The notes beneath the pieces were generated by a model. The model was not told where the DNA came from. It made no database searches and was given only the letters and a program-made list of their open reading frames with translations. The translations under genes were made by a program, and so were the position numbers. This document shows, piece by piece, positions 1-8,109 of a stretch of DNA of 64,000 nt. The DNA comes from JAHIKV01 sp963733145 (GTDB taxonomy: Bacteria > Planctomycetota > Planctomycetia > Pirellulales > Thermoguttaceae). Where the stretch lies: assembly GCA_963733145.1 (NCBI GenBank), contig CAVTCJ010000003.1, positions 62,001-126,000 of the forward strand, written 5' to 3'. Position 1 is the first letter of the stretch, and every line of letters starts with the position of its first letter.

Positions 1-136
1 ATTTATTTCGACGAACTTGAAAATCCGCGAAGAAGCATTCCACGGCCTCTTCAAACGTTATATGGTGAGCGGCGAGCTCGTCGCGCTCAAAATCATATTC
101 AAAATCGGCGGGAATGAACCGATTCCAATTAACCAC
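1..136 (-). CDS. partial small protein, BrnT/DUF4258-like (cut by window edge)
   Basis: An open minus-strand frame starts at a GTG at 136 and runs off the left edge of the window, giving about 45 residues. It begins VNWNRFIPADFEYDFERD and continues with ITFEEAVECFF. A short D/E-rich start followed by an F-E-E-A helix is what the first part of BrnT/DUF497-type toxin proteins looks like. A purine-rich AGGGAG lies about 13 nt upstream, rather far for a ribosome binding site. It lies 46 nt downstream of purN on the same strand. The family call is a weak resemblance only, because most of the protein is outside the window. Confidence 0.4.
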   Translation of the reverse strand, partial: MVNWNRFIPADFEYDFERDELAAHHITFEEAVECFFADFQVRRNK

Positions 137-182
137 TGTTCAATTATACTCCCTTCATTTCGCGGAGCACCCGGCCATCCAA

Positions 183-806
183 TCATTCCGGCCGGATGCG
201 CACCCGCCGGCCATCGAGCGACACCCGCCCGGCGGCGAGCAGCCGAATCGCCTCCGTGTAGGCCTCGCACTCGGCGGCGAAGACCCGCGCGGCCAGCGTC
301 TCGGGCGTGTCGTCGTCCAGCACGGGCACCGCCCGCTGCAGGATCACCGGTCCGTGGTCGTACTGATTGTCGGCGAAGTGGACGGTGCAGCCGCTCAGCT
401 TGGCGCCGTATTCAAGGACCGCTTCGTGGACGCGATGGCCGTAAAACCCCTCGCCGCAGAAGGCGGGGATCAGCGCCGGATGGATGTTCACCACGCGGCC
501 GGCGAAGTCGTCGGGGATCGTAACCCGCTTGAGAAAGCCGCCCATCACGACCAGATCGGCCCCGGCTTCCCGGCAGAGGTCGAAGATCGCCCGGCTGAAG
601 TCCTCTTGATCGGCGAAGTTTTTGCGTTCGATCGTCGCGCTGGGGATACCGGCCTCGGCGGCGAAGCGCAGCCCGCCGGCCGTCGGGCTGCTGGATACGA
701 CCAGCCCGATCTCCACCGGCAGCCGCCCGGCGGCGATCCGCTCAATCAGGTTCCGCAGGGTCGTCCCCCCGCCGGAAATCAGCACGGCGATGCGAAATGG
801 TGTCAT
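183..806 (-). CDS. purN: phosphoribosylglycinamide formyltransferase
   Basis: PurN transfers a formyl group from 10-formyltetrahydrofolate to GAR in the third step of cytosolic purine synthesis. The 207-residue length is normal for the family. It shows the N-terminal AVLISGGGTTLRNLIE loop that binds the substrate phosphate, and the catalytic core as VNIHPALIPAF. The family consensus there is HPSLLPAF, so the catalytic His is present. Near residue 144 the run GCTVHFADNQYDHGP matches the family's G-x-T-V-H-x-V/A-D motif with the catalytic Asp. It follows ileS by 25 nt on the same strand and is probably co-transcribed with it. purM lies at the far end of this window, about 62 kb away. Confidence 0.93.
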   Translation of the reverse strand: MTPFRIAVLISGGGTTLRNLIERIAAGRLPVEIGLVVSSSPTAGGLRFAAEAGIPSATIERKNFADQEDFSRAIFDLCREAGADLVVMGGFLKRVTIPDDFAGRVVNIHPALIPAFCGEGFYGHRVHEAVLEYGAKLSGCTVHFADNQYDHGPVILQRAVPVLDDDTPETLAARVFAAECEAYTEAIRLLAAGRVSLDGRRVRIRPE

Positions 807-831
807 GCGAAAACCATATGTCGATGCAGGA

Positions 832-3800
832 TCAGGTCACTTTGACGTACAACTTCACCGCGTGTCCCGCCAAGTCGATCTCCGCCGCTTCGACGCCGGG
901 GAGCGGCCCCAACTTGATCTCCACGGCCAGCGTTTCACCGGCGATGTAATCTCGGAACTGCTCGATGGCCGTCCGCAATTCGTCCGATTCAGTGACGATG
1001 CCCACCGCGATTCGATCGGTGAACTGGCAGCCCATCTCCTTGCGGCGGTCCTGGATGGCGCGGACCAACTCGCGGGCGAGCCCCTCGCGGATCAGCTCCT
1101 CGGTCAACTCCGTGGCCAGCACGACGACGACCGCGCGGCCCTCGGCGGCGGCCCAGCCCGGCTTGGCCTGGAGCCGGACCTGAATGTCGTCGGCGTCGAG
1201 CTCGACCGGCCCGTCGGCCAGCGGAACGGACGCCTTGCCGTCCGCCTTGATCTTCGCCAGCAGTTCGCCGCCGTCCAGTTCGGCCAGCCGCTTCCGCAAC
1301 GCCGGCAGCCGTTTCCCCAGCCGGGGTCCGAGCCGCTTCAGGTCGGGCAACACGCTGTACTCGATATACTCTTCCGAATGGTGCGTGAACTCCACCCGCT
1401 TCACGTTCAGCTCGTCGCAGATCAGCGAGTCATGCGTTTCCAGCCAGGGGCGATGGGTCTCGTCGGCCAGCACGACCTCGACCCGGGTGAGCGGCTGGCG
1501 GACCTTGAGCTTGGCCCCCATCCGGGCGCTGCGGCCCAGCGAGACGATCTCCCGCATCAGGGCCATCTGCTGCGAAAGCTCCTCGTCGATCGCCGCCACG
1601 TCGGCCACGGGATAGTCGCAGAGGTGGACGCTTTCGGCAACGGCGTGGTTTGCAGTTTGTGGTGGTGCCGTCCCGGTTTGTGGTGCAGCCGTCCCGGCTG
1701 CATGAGCAGGCGAGACGCCTGCACCACCAAACGACGCCACCGCCAGGTTTTGCCACATCGCCTCGGCCAGGAACGGCACGAACGGGGCAATCAGCTTGCA
1801 GGTCGTCAGCAGGCATTCGTACAACGTCCAATAGGCGTCGCTCTTGTCGGTCGATTCGGCGGCTTTTTCGCTGCTCCAAAAGCGGTCGCGGCTGCGGCGG
1901 ACGTACCAGTTGCTCAAGGCATCGACGAACTCGGTCAGCCGGGCGCAGGCATTGAAGTTCTCGTAGGCGTCCAAATGGGCGACGACCGCCGCCGCCGTGC
2001 GGTTCAATTCGCTGAGGATCCAGCGGTCCAACTCGCCCCGCTCGCCGATCGGGCGATAGCCTTTCGCCCTGGCCAGAACGTCCGGGCCAAGCTGGCCGGG
2101 CAATTGTGGTGCAGCCGTCCCGGCTGCTCTTGCAGGCAATTGTGGTGCGGCCGTCCCGGCTGCTCTTGCAGGCAATTGTGGTGCGGCCGTCCCGGCTGCT
2201 CTTGCAGGCAATTGTGGTGCGGCCGTCCCGGCTGCTCTTGCAGGCAATTGTGGTGCGGCTGCTCTTGCAGGCATTGTCGTCCCGGCTGCTCTTGCAGGCG
2301 AGACGCCTGCACCACAATTTGCATCACAAAGCTCGGCCGCGGGATCGAAACCGTCGATGTTCGCGTAGATCACGAAGAAACTGTACACGTTCCACAGCCG
2401 CAGCAGAAACTCGGGAATGCAGTCCTTGATGGCCTGCTCGCTGTAGCGGATCGAAGTCCACGGCGGCTGGTTGGCGAAGAAGTACCACCGCAGGGCGTCG
2501 GCCCCGTAGAGGTTGAAAATATCCTCCGGGTCGCGGTAGTTCCGCTTGCTCTTCGACATCTTGCCGCCGTCCTCGCCCAGCATCAGCCCGAGCACGATGC
2601 AGTTGCGGAAGGGATGCGGGAAGGGAACCGCTTGCGGTTTCGCACTGCCGGCGTTTTGCGAAGCCGCAAGCGGCGTTTGATCTTCCCCAAACAACAGTGT
2701 GCTGATCGCCAGCAGGCTGTAGAACCAACCACGGGTCTGATCGAGGGCCTCGCTGATGAAATCGGCGGGGAACTGATCGGCGAGCCGCTCGGCCGAGCCG
2801 GGCTGATGCGGATAGCCCCACTGGGCAAAAGGCATTGCCCCCGAGTCGAACCAGCAGTCGATCACCTCCGAGACCCGCCGCATCCGCGCCCGGGCTGTCT
2901 TCGGCGAGTCATAGGTGATCTCGTCGATGTACGGCTTATGCACCCGCAGATCGTCGGGCAGGTCAGGGTTCTCGCGCTTGGCTTTTTCCCAGACTTCCAT
3001 GCCGCTGACGCCCGGCTTGGCGAGCAGTTCTTCGTAGCTGCCGACGGCTTCCTTGTGGCCGGTCTTTTCGCAGACCCAGATCGGCAGCGGCGTGCCCCAG
3101 TAGCGTTCGCGGGAGAGCGCCCAATCGACGTTCGTCTCCAGGAAGTTGCCGAACCGCCCGTCGCGGATGTGTTCCGGCAGCCAGTTGATTTTGCTGTTGT
3201 TGGCCAGCATCTGGTCCTTCAGCGCCGTGGTGCGGATGAACCAGCTTCGCCGCGGGTATTGGATCAGCGGGTCTTCCTCGGCCCGCCAACAGAACGGATA
3301 GTCGTGGACATACTGCTCTTGGTGAAAGAGTAATCCGCGGGTTTTTAGGTCGCGGATGATGTCTCTATCACAGTCTTTAACCCAGCGGCCACGGCAATAA
3401 TCGGGAGACTCTTCGATGAATTTGCCGTCGGGGGCGACGTTACAAATCAACTCTGGACGAGCTATTGGCAACGGTCCAATTCTATTAGTGGCTCGATCAT
3501 TTTCCCGCAATAATATGTCGAAATCCACTTCACCAAATGCTGGAGCAATGTGAACTAGGCCTGTGCCAGTATCAGTAGTAACAAAATCACCAGCAACAAT
3601 CTTGAATGTGTACATCCAAGGACAATCTCCGCCTGAACGAACCTCTTTGTTCAAGCGTGCGTAAATGTCACCGATGCTTCCAGTGTAAGAGATGCAGTCG
3701 ATGGCACCGGCATTCCAGAAGTGGTCGAATGGCGGCACATAACGTAAGCCGATGAGTTTTTCACCGGGGAACGTGGCCTCGACGGTGAACTCCTTGCCGG

Positions 3801-4641
3801 CCTTGGCCGACACGGCCTCGACCAGCGCGGAGGCGAGAATCAGCTTGCGGGTCTCGCCTTCGATCGAGACCAGGGAGTATTCCAAGTCCGGTTTGACCGC
3901 GGCGAACTGGTTGCTCGGGAGGGTCCAGGGGGTCGTGGTCCAGACGAGGAGGTCGGCGTTGCTCAGGCCCTCACCCTGGCCCTCTCCCAGTGGGAGAGGG
4001 GACAAGAGCGGAAACCGCACAAACACGCTCGGATCGGACACCTCGCGATAGCCCTGGCCGACCTCGCCGGAGCTGAGGGCCGTGCCGCCTTGGGCCCACC
4101 ACCAGACGATCTTGTAGCCCTGATAGAGCAGGTCACGGTCGAACAGCGACTTCAGCGCCCACCACACGCTCTCCACGTAGCTCTGGTGGAAAGTGACGTA
4201 GGCGTCGTCGAGATGGATCCAGAAGCCCAGCCGCTCGGTGAGATGCTCCCACTGCCGCGTGTAGCGAAAGACGCTTTCGACGCACTTGCGGATGAACGGC
4301 TCGACGCCGAAGGCCTCGATCTCCTCCTTCGAGTGGATGCCCAGTTCCTTGCAGACCTCGACCTCGACGGGCAGGCCGTGGGTGTCCCAGCCGGCCTTCC
4401 GCTGGCAGCGGAAGCCCCGCATCGTCTTGTAGCGGGGAAAGAGGTCCTTGATCGCCCGGGTCAGGCAGTGGCCGGGGTGCGGCAGGCCGTTGGCCGTGGG
4501 CGGACCTTCGTAGAAGACGAACGCCGGCCCCTCGGCCCGCGCGACCAGCGATTTCTCATAGGTATCCCGCTCCTTCCAAAATCGGGCGATTTCTTCTTCG
4601 AGCTTGGGAAAGGAAACGGAGCTTTCGACGGGTTGGAACAT
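832..4641 (-). CDS. ileS: isoleucyl-tRNA synthetase with in-frame repeat insertions
   Basis: IleRS charges tRNA-Ile in the cytosol. The class I signatures are present: PHPGH at residues 54-58 (HIGH motif) after the PPTANG loop, and GGKMSKSKRNY near residue 694 (KMSKS). The editing domain (WTTTPWTLPSN) and the anticodon-binding C-terminus are recognisable. At 1269 residues it is roughly 150-200 residues longer than relatives of about 1050-1100. The excess coincides with palindromic repeat DNA read in frame: about residues 213-225 (PLPLGEGQGEG), 655-674, 774-847 (a 12-residue unit AAGTAAPQLPAR repeated) and 971-995. The insertions fall outside both catalytic motifs, and the frame is open throughout, so the gene is probably functional. 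It is followed by purN. Confidence 0.95.
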   Translation of the reverse strand: MFQPVESSVSFPKLEEEIARFWKERDTYEKSLVARAEGPAFVFYEGPPTANGLPHPGHCLTRAIKDLFPRYKTMRGFRCQRKAGWDTHGLPVEVEVCKELGIHSKEEIEAFGVEPFIRKCVESVFRYTRQWEHLTERLGFWIHLDDAYVTFHQSYVESVWWALKSLFDRDLLYQGYKIVWWWAQGGTALSSGEVGQGYREVSDPSVFVRFPLLSPLPLGEGQGEGLSNADLLVWTTTPWTLPSNQFAAVKPDLEYSLVSIEGETRKLILASALVEAVSAKAGKEFTVEATFPGEKLIGLRYVPPFDHFWNAGAIDCISYTGSIGDIYARLNKEVRSGGDCPWMYTFKIVAGDFVTTDTGTGLVHIAPAFGEVDFDILLRENDRATNRIGPLPIARPELICNVAPDGKFIEESPDYCRGRWVKDCDRDIIRDLKTRGLLFHQEQYVHDYPFCWRAEEDPLIQYPRRSWFIRTTALKDQMLANNSKINWLPEHIRDGRFGNFLETNVDWALSRERYWGTPLPIWVCEKTGHKEAVGSYEELLAKPGVSGMEVWEKAKRENPDLPDDLRVHKPYIDEITYDSPKTARARMRRVSEVIDCWFDSGAMPFAQWGYPHQPGSAERLADQFPADFISEALDQTRGWFYSLLAISTLLFGEDQTPLAASQNAGSAKPQAVPFPHPFRNCIVLGLMLGEDGGKMSKSKRNYRDPEDIFNLYGADALRWYFFANQPPWTSIRYSEQAIKDCIPEFLLRLWNVYSFFVIYANIDGFDPAAELCDANCGAGVSPARAAGTTMPARAAAPQLPARAAGTAAPQLPARAAGTAAPQLPARAAGTAAPQLPARAAGTAAPQLPGQLGPDVLARAKGYRPIGERGELDRWILSELNRTAAAVVAHLDAYENFNACARLTEFVDALSNWYVRRSRDRFWSSEKAAESTDKSDAYWTLYECLLTTCKLIAPFVPFLAEAMWQNLAVASFGGAGVSPAHAAGTAAPQTGTAPPQTANHAVAESVHLCDYPVADVAAIDEELSQQMALMREIVSLGRSARMGAKLKVRQPLTRVEVVLADETHRPWLETHDSLICDELNVKRVEFTHHSEEYIEYSVLPDLKRLGPRLGKRLPALRKRLAELDGGELLAKIKADGKASVPLADGPVELDADDIQVRLQAKPGWAAAEGRAVVVVLATELTEELIREGLARELVRAIQDRRKEMGCQFTDRIAVGIVTESDELRTAIEQFRDYIAGETLAVEIKLGPLPGVEAAEIDLAGHAVKLYVKVT
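1654..1730. repeat. palindromic repeat family A inside ileS
   Basis: Arms with the cores GGTGCAGCCGTCCCGGCTGC and GCAGGCGAGACGCCTGCACC are read in frame through ileS, encoding about 25 extra residues in the anticodon-binding part. The same family is at 2101-2320, 38902-39000 and 50294-50352. Confidence 0.8.
2101..2320. repeat. tandem array of family A palindromes inside ileS (36-nt unit)
   Basis: A 36-nt unit, consisting of a palindrome around GCCGTCCCGGC plus a CTCTTGCAGGCAATTGT linker, is repeated four times with two degenerate or shortened copies. It ends in the intergenic-type arm AGGCGAGACGCCTGCACC. Each unit adds exactly 12 residues, so the synthetase frame stays open. The array separates the catalytic part from the tRNA-binding part of IleRS. 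Confidence 0.9.
2616..2678. repeat. family I repeat (AACCGCTTGCGGTTTCG) inside ileS
   Basis: Inverted arms AACCGCTTGCGGTTTCG and CGAAGCCGCAAGCGG surround a short spacer, and each arm is itself palindromic (CCGCTTGCGG). It reads in frame as extra residues between the editing and KMSKS regions. The same arm occurs singly at about 14430, 21530, 47580 and 55360-55410. Confidence 0.75.
3966..4006. repeat. family J repeat (CCCTCTCCCAGTGGGAGAGG) inside ileS
   Basis: The CCTCTCCC/GGGAGAGG palindrome is read in frame as PLPLGEGQGEG in the editing domain. Family J copies in gaps are at 9846-10004, 19677-19710 and 19969-20006. Confidence 0.8.
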
Positions 4642-4657
4642 GGGCGGTGGTTGGTAA

Positions 4658-4796
4658 CGTGCGTGAAACGCACCTCGATTTACTTTACGTTGGTTGACAA
4701 ACTATGGCTGGGCCTCTCGTTGTGGCTTGGTTGGAGCGGCAGTTAAACTGCCGCCCCAGCAGTAGCCACAGCAGCGGTGCGTTTCACGCGCCTACG
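4658..4796. repeat. family O palindromic repeat upstream of ileS
   Basis: This holds most of the recognisable structure in the 350-nt gap 4642-4991. GTGCGTGAAACGCACC near 4660 pairs with GGTGCGTTTCACGC-like sequence near 4776. Between them is a second palindrome, GGCAGTTAAACTGCC, at about 4737. The rest of the gap shows no clear gene. A related copy is near 57758. Confidence 0.65.
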
Positions 4797-4991
4797 AAGC
4801 GACGCAAACCACTAGTAAACCAAGACTTCCGGTTTGATGCAACGGGGCTTGACCATATTGTGGCGGTTCGATAAGATACCCGCAATATGGGGCGTAGGCA
4901 ATGAAAAACGACCAGGCACTACCGCAAAAATACCGGAAGTTGTGGCCTTCTCTACTCATGGTAGAAAGCCTATTGTTCGGCTGCGCAGCCA

Positions 4992-5576
4992 GTGGATAAC
5001 GTTGACCCTGTCGCGGCCGCGAAGGCCGCCGAGCGATCATTCCACGAAGGGTGCGACGAATGGTCCGCTATTCATGCCAAAGGTGGAGACACCGTGGCAG
5101 CCGAAAAGAAAATTGGGCAATCTTACAACGAATTCATAAAAAACATTCTGAAAACCAAGTTCATTCCAAACGCGGCCTATCTCATTCCGGTGCATATTGT
5201 CGGTGCGGGCAAACTCACATCAGCCGACGGCGGTGCCTGGAGTTACTTGCTGGGAACAACAGATACAGAGCTGAGCATGAGTGTTTGGAAACGGGAGAAA
5301 TGGCAAAATACAAGACTGCCTGAGCACGGCAAGGCTGCGTCCTTGATCATCGAACCCCAAAAAGATGTCTCCGAGTTCAGTATTGGAGCCGTTCGGGTGG
5401 ACCCTAAGCGGCGTGACGTCCTGCTCGTGCCATACAAGCTCAATGGCTGGACCGGTGAAATTGAGATTCGGCGCGTTAAGGATCACTGGGACGTGAAACC
5501 AGATCGAGGAACTATTATAGATGGTCACTCAATACAGGCAGACCGGTGGCTACCTTTTGATCCCAAAAATAGCTAG
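4992..5576 (+). CDS. hypothetical protein
   Basis: An open frame of 194 residues beginning at a GTG (DNVDPVAAAKAAERSF). I do not recognise the family. The protein is mixed alpha/beta in composition with no clear signal peptide or membrane segment, and the last 80 residues are rich in aromatic and charged positions (WKREKWQNTRLPEHGK, WTGEIEIRRVKDHWDVKP). No ATG or good ribosome binding site precedes the frame, and an in-frame TAG is only 30 nt upstream. The start could therefore be wrong or the 5' end lost to a frameshift. It is isolated, with opposite-strand genes on both sides. Confidence 0.5.
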   Translation: MDNVDPVAAAKAAERSFHEGCDEWSAIHAKGGDTVAAEKKIGQSYNEFIKNILKTKFIPNAAYLIPVHIVGAGKLTSADGGAWSYLLGTTDTELSMSVWKREKWQNTRLPEHGKAASLIIEPQKDVSEFSIGAVRVDPKRRDVLLVPYKLNGWTGEIEIRRVKDHWDVKPDRGTIIDGHSIQADRWLPFDPKNS

Positions 5577-5640
5577 TTGGCGAATAAATACTCCCGCCCC
5601 CTTCTCAATTCATAGACTACCGACTTCCGCAACAGCCACG

Positions 5641-5985
5641 TCAGACTGATGCGTCGTCGAGTTGAACGAGAACCGTCTTTCCCATCGCTTCGGCATATCG
5701 GATAAGCGTGTTCATGGTAACGTTTGGATCTTCGTCGTTTTCCAGCTTGCTCAGCGTGCCGCGGTCGATGCCCGAGCGGCTTTTCACATCGGCCAGACTA
5801 AGTCCTTGCCGTTGGCGCTCTTGTTTAAGGATCTTCAGGACGTGTTTCAGCAGCACGCGCGGTTTCGCCGCCAAGGCGCGACGCCTCAGCTCAGGCCACT
5901 CGGCGGCAACCTGCTCCCGTATGTGCTGGTAACGCTCGGATTCCTCTTGGGTCAACGGCCGCTTGCGGAATATTCTTTCTACCAT
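5641..5985 (-). CDS. XRE-type helix-turn-helix antitoxin
   Basis: A protein of 114 residues. The C-terminal half carries a Cro/C1-type helix-turn-helix (LADVKSRSGIDRGTLSKLEN, then NVTMNTLIRYAEAMGKTV). The N-terminal half is basic and helical. The ATG at 5985 is chosen because GGAGGAG lies 8-14 nt upstream within the end of the preceding gene. The neighbouring small protein is upstream with a 5-nt gap, giving the toxin-first order seen in HigBA- and BrnTA-like modules. By analogy it would bind the module promoter and neutralise its partner. Confidence 0.75.
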   Translation of the reverse strand: MVERIFRKRPLTQEESERYQHIREQVAAEWPELRRRALAAKPRVLLKHVLKILKQERQRQGLSLADVKSRSGIDRGTLSKLENDEDPNVTMNTLIRYAEAMGKTVLVQLDDASV

Positions 5986-5990
5986 GGCAT

Positions 5991-6239
5991 CTACTCCTCC
6001 ACGACGTACGCCGTCACCGGATACACGGTCTCCCCATCCACCCACTCAAAGACAACGCAGATGTACTCTCCCGCCGACGTGAACCCAAGCGCAACCGGAA
6101 GACCGGACGAGCGGCTTACACCAATCTCGTCCGGCGAGGACAACACCTCGTCAACGTCGTCGGGCGTCAAGCCGTGTTCGGCAATGTGATCTACGTTGCC
6201 GCCCGGATAATCGTCCCAGAGGACTCTCCGGATTGCCAA
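5991..6239 (-). CDS. BrnT/DUF4258-like toxin
   Basis: A protein of 82 residues. It has an N-terminal charged segment and helix (VDHIAEHGLTPDDVDEVL), then a compact beta portion ending VFEWVDGETVYPVTAYVVEE. This is the general layout of BrnT/DUF4258 ribonuclease-like toxins: helix with H-G, then a final strand with a conserved T-A-Y. The XRE gene starts 5 nt after its stop, supporting a type II toxin-antitoxin pair. Function is inferred from layout and context, since catalytic residues are not firmly identified. Confidence 0.6.
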   Translation of the reverse strand: MAIRRVLWDDYPGGNVDHIAEHGLTPDDVDEVLSSPDEIGVSRSSGLPVALGFTSAGEYICVVFEWVDGETVYPVTAYVVEE

Positions 6240-6335
6240 TTTCCCATCCCTCTGTTAAATTATATGCCAACACCAGGTGGGCGTCAAGCCCCGGTCAATC
6301 CGCCGATTCCTTCCTCCCCTCCGCCGGCTTTCGAT

Positions 6336-7169
6336 TCAACCCGCGCCGTCTTCCTGAGCCAACACCCCGAGCACGATCTTCCCCAGCTTCGGCTCGGCCT
6401 CGTTGGCCGTGGCGACGATGTCCTCGATGTCGGCCGGCTTTAGGGCGTCGGGCAGGCAGAGGTCGGTGACGATCGACAGCCCCAGCACGCGCATTCCGGC
6501 GTGGACCGCCACGAGCACCTCGGGCACGGTGGACATGCCGACCAGATCGGCGCCGATCGTGCGGAGGAAGCGGTATTCGGCCCGGGTCTCGAGGTTCGGG
6601 CCGGGCACGCCCGCGTACACGCCGCGATGGGCGACGATGTTCTCCCGCCGGGCAATGTCCAACGCCCGCTGCGCCAGCAGCGGATCGTAGGGCCGGCTCA
6701 TGTCGGGAAACCGTGGGCCAAGCCGGCTGTCGTTCGGGCCGATCAGCGGGTTGTCGCCCATCAGGTTGATGTGGTCGTCGATGACCACGATGTCGCCCTG
6801 GGCATAGAACGGATTCATTCCGCCCGAGGCGTTCGAGACGATCAGCATCTCGGCGCCCAGGGCCCGCATCACGCGGATCGGAAAAGTGATCTGTTGGTGC
6901 GAATAGCCCTCATAGGCGTGGAAGCGGCCTTCCATCGCCACGACCGGCAGACCGCAGAGCACGCCGCAGACGAGCTGGCCGGCGTGGCCGGAGACCGTGG
7001 ATTGCGGGAAGTGCGGAATCGCGGCGTAGTCCAGCGTGGTTCGATCCTCGATCCGCTCGGCGACGCTCCCCAACCCGGTGCCGAGCACGATGCCGGCCCG
7101 CGGCCGTTCGCCCCAGCGGGCCTGAATCACCTCGACGGCTTGTTCGATCTGGGCGGCTAACTCATGCAC
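6336..7169 (-). CDS. punA: purine-nucleoside phosphorylase
   Basis: This enzyme phosphorolyses purine nucleosides to free base and pentose 1-phosphate for salvage. The 277-residue product matches the trimeric class. Visible motifs are the phosphate loop GIVLGTGLGSV, SGHAGQLVCG, the H-A-Y-E-G-Y segment (GRFHAYEGYSH), SNASGGMN, and GPNLETRAEYRFLRTIGADLVGMSTV with the base-binding Glu. The GTG at 7169 is preferred to a longer upstream frame because AAGGAG lies 6 nt before it. It is monocistronic, with a toxin-antitoxin pair downstream. Confidence 0.93.
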   Translation of the reverse strand: MHELAAQIEQAVEVIQARWGERPRAGIVLGTGLGSVAERIEDRTTLDYAAIPHFPQSTVSGHAGQLVCGVLCGLPVVAMEGRFHAYEGYSHQQITFPIRVMRALGAEMLIVSNASGGMNPFYAQGDIVVIDDHINLMGDNPLIGPNDSRLGPRFPDMSRPYDPLLAQRALDIARRENIVAHRGVYAGVPGPNLETRAEYRFLRTIGADLVGMSTVPEVLVAVHAGMRVLGLSIVTDLCLPDALKPADIEDIVATANEAEPKLGKIVLGVLAQEDGAG

Positions 7170-7357
7170 TGGCGGCTCCTTATGTTGCAGTATGGGAGGG
7201 GGACTTCGCCCATTATAACCATCCGCTTCAACCTGACGCAAACGCCCCGCGACTGTTGTCGCAGGGCGTGGCGGCGTTTGACGTTCAACTCCCGCGGGCT
7301 AAGGGCGATTGGACCGAGGACCAATCGCTCCGGCCGATTCGATCGGCCGCGAAGCCG

Positions 7358-7615
7358 TTATTCGCACTCGTCGTCGAACTCGTCCTCTTCCTCGTCTTCA
7401 TCCTCGTCCTCGTCGAGATCGTCGTCGAGGTCGTCGTCGAAGTCCTCCTCGAAGTCGTCGTCGAAATCGTCGTCGAAATCGTCCTCGTCGAAATCCTCGT
7501 CTTCATCTTTGGGCGCTTCGGCGACGCAGGGGCCGGAGCGGACGGCCGTGAAATCCGCCGTCTCGTAGTTGGGTTCGCTCGACGGTAGCCACAAGGTGTT
7601 TGGATTCCGCCACAT
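7358..7615 (-). CDS. small, extremely acidic protein
   Basis: About 85 residues from the ATG at 7615 (MWRNPNTLWLPSSEPNYETADFTAVRSGP), which has GAGG about 8 nt upstream. After residue 35 almost every position is Asp or Glu (runs such as DEDEDFDEDDFDDDF), broken only by Phe and Leu. The N-terminal 30 residues are ordinary and W/P-rich. I recognise no family. The composition fits a cation-binding or DNA-mimicking tail. On the other strand the same DNA also reads open, so the acidic tract itself is low-complexity, but the complex N-terminus and codon phasing favour this strand. Confidence 0.6.
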   Translation of the reverse strand: MWRNPNTLWLPSSEPNYETADFTAVRSGPCVAEAPKDEDEDFDEDDFDDDFDDDFEEDFDDDLDDDLDEDEDEDEEEDEFDDECE

Positions 7616-7822
7616 GATATTGTCCTCGGTCATAGAGATAGTTGGGCAGGTGGCCCGGCTAAAGAAACGTAGTTTAGAACAATCGGCCGCAAAGGCCAAC
7701 GCAGCATTTTGTGCCAAGTCCCCCGGTCTGTCAACGGCGCGAATCGCGTGCTGCAATTATTAGATTATATATGCCCGAAAGACAATGCCGACAAGTAGTT
7801 TCCGTTGCGGACGGCGGCAAAA

Positions 7823-7910
7823 CGCGTAGGGTGGGACAAGCGAAGCGCGGTCCCACCACGGTTATACCCGTTATTGGTGGGACTGCGCTTCGCTTGTCTC
7901 ACCCTACGCG
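7823..7910. repeat. family G palindromic repeat (CGCGTAGGGTGGGACAAGCG...)
   Basis: Two arms, CGTAGGGTGGGACAAGCG and CGCTTGTCTCACCCTACG, surround a spacer, with inner palindromes GCGAAGCGC and GCGCTTCGC. This fills the centre of the 338-nt gap between two divergently placed genes. Other copies are at 13747-13831 (inside a gene) and 62223-62304. Confidence 0.9.
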
Positions 7911-8109
7911 GAAAGCATATTCTTCGCAACTAACTAGTCGCAACTTATTATACAGTAAGACCTTGCCAATATCGCACCGCACATTTTATGCAGTCTTACG
8001 CAAACGACTGCCCGCCCCGATTGTCACCGCCGGTGGGTTTCGGTAGACTGTCCGCGGGGCAACGCCATCAATCTCGACGCCGTGGCCATCGCCAATGGGG
8101 TATTCCCTC

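Noticed and set aside
2101..2320. Regular 36-nt tandem repeats resembling a CRISPR array
   Set aside because: The unit has no unique spacers, lies inside the open frame of ileS, and belongs to a palindromic family found singly elsewhere. No cas genes are near.
622..3333. A long plus-strand open frame opposite ileS (and similar ones opposite the NfeD-type and ABC-F genes)
   Set aside because: These are antisense frames created by high GC content and the repeat arrays. The proteins lack domain motifs, while the minus-strand genes have clear ones.
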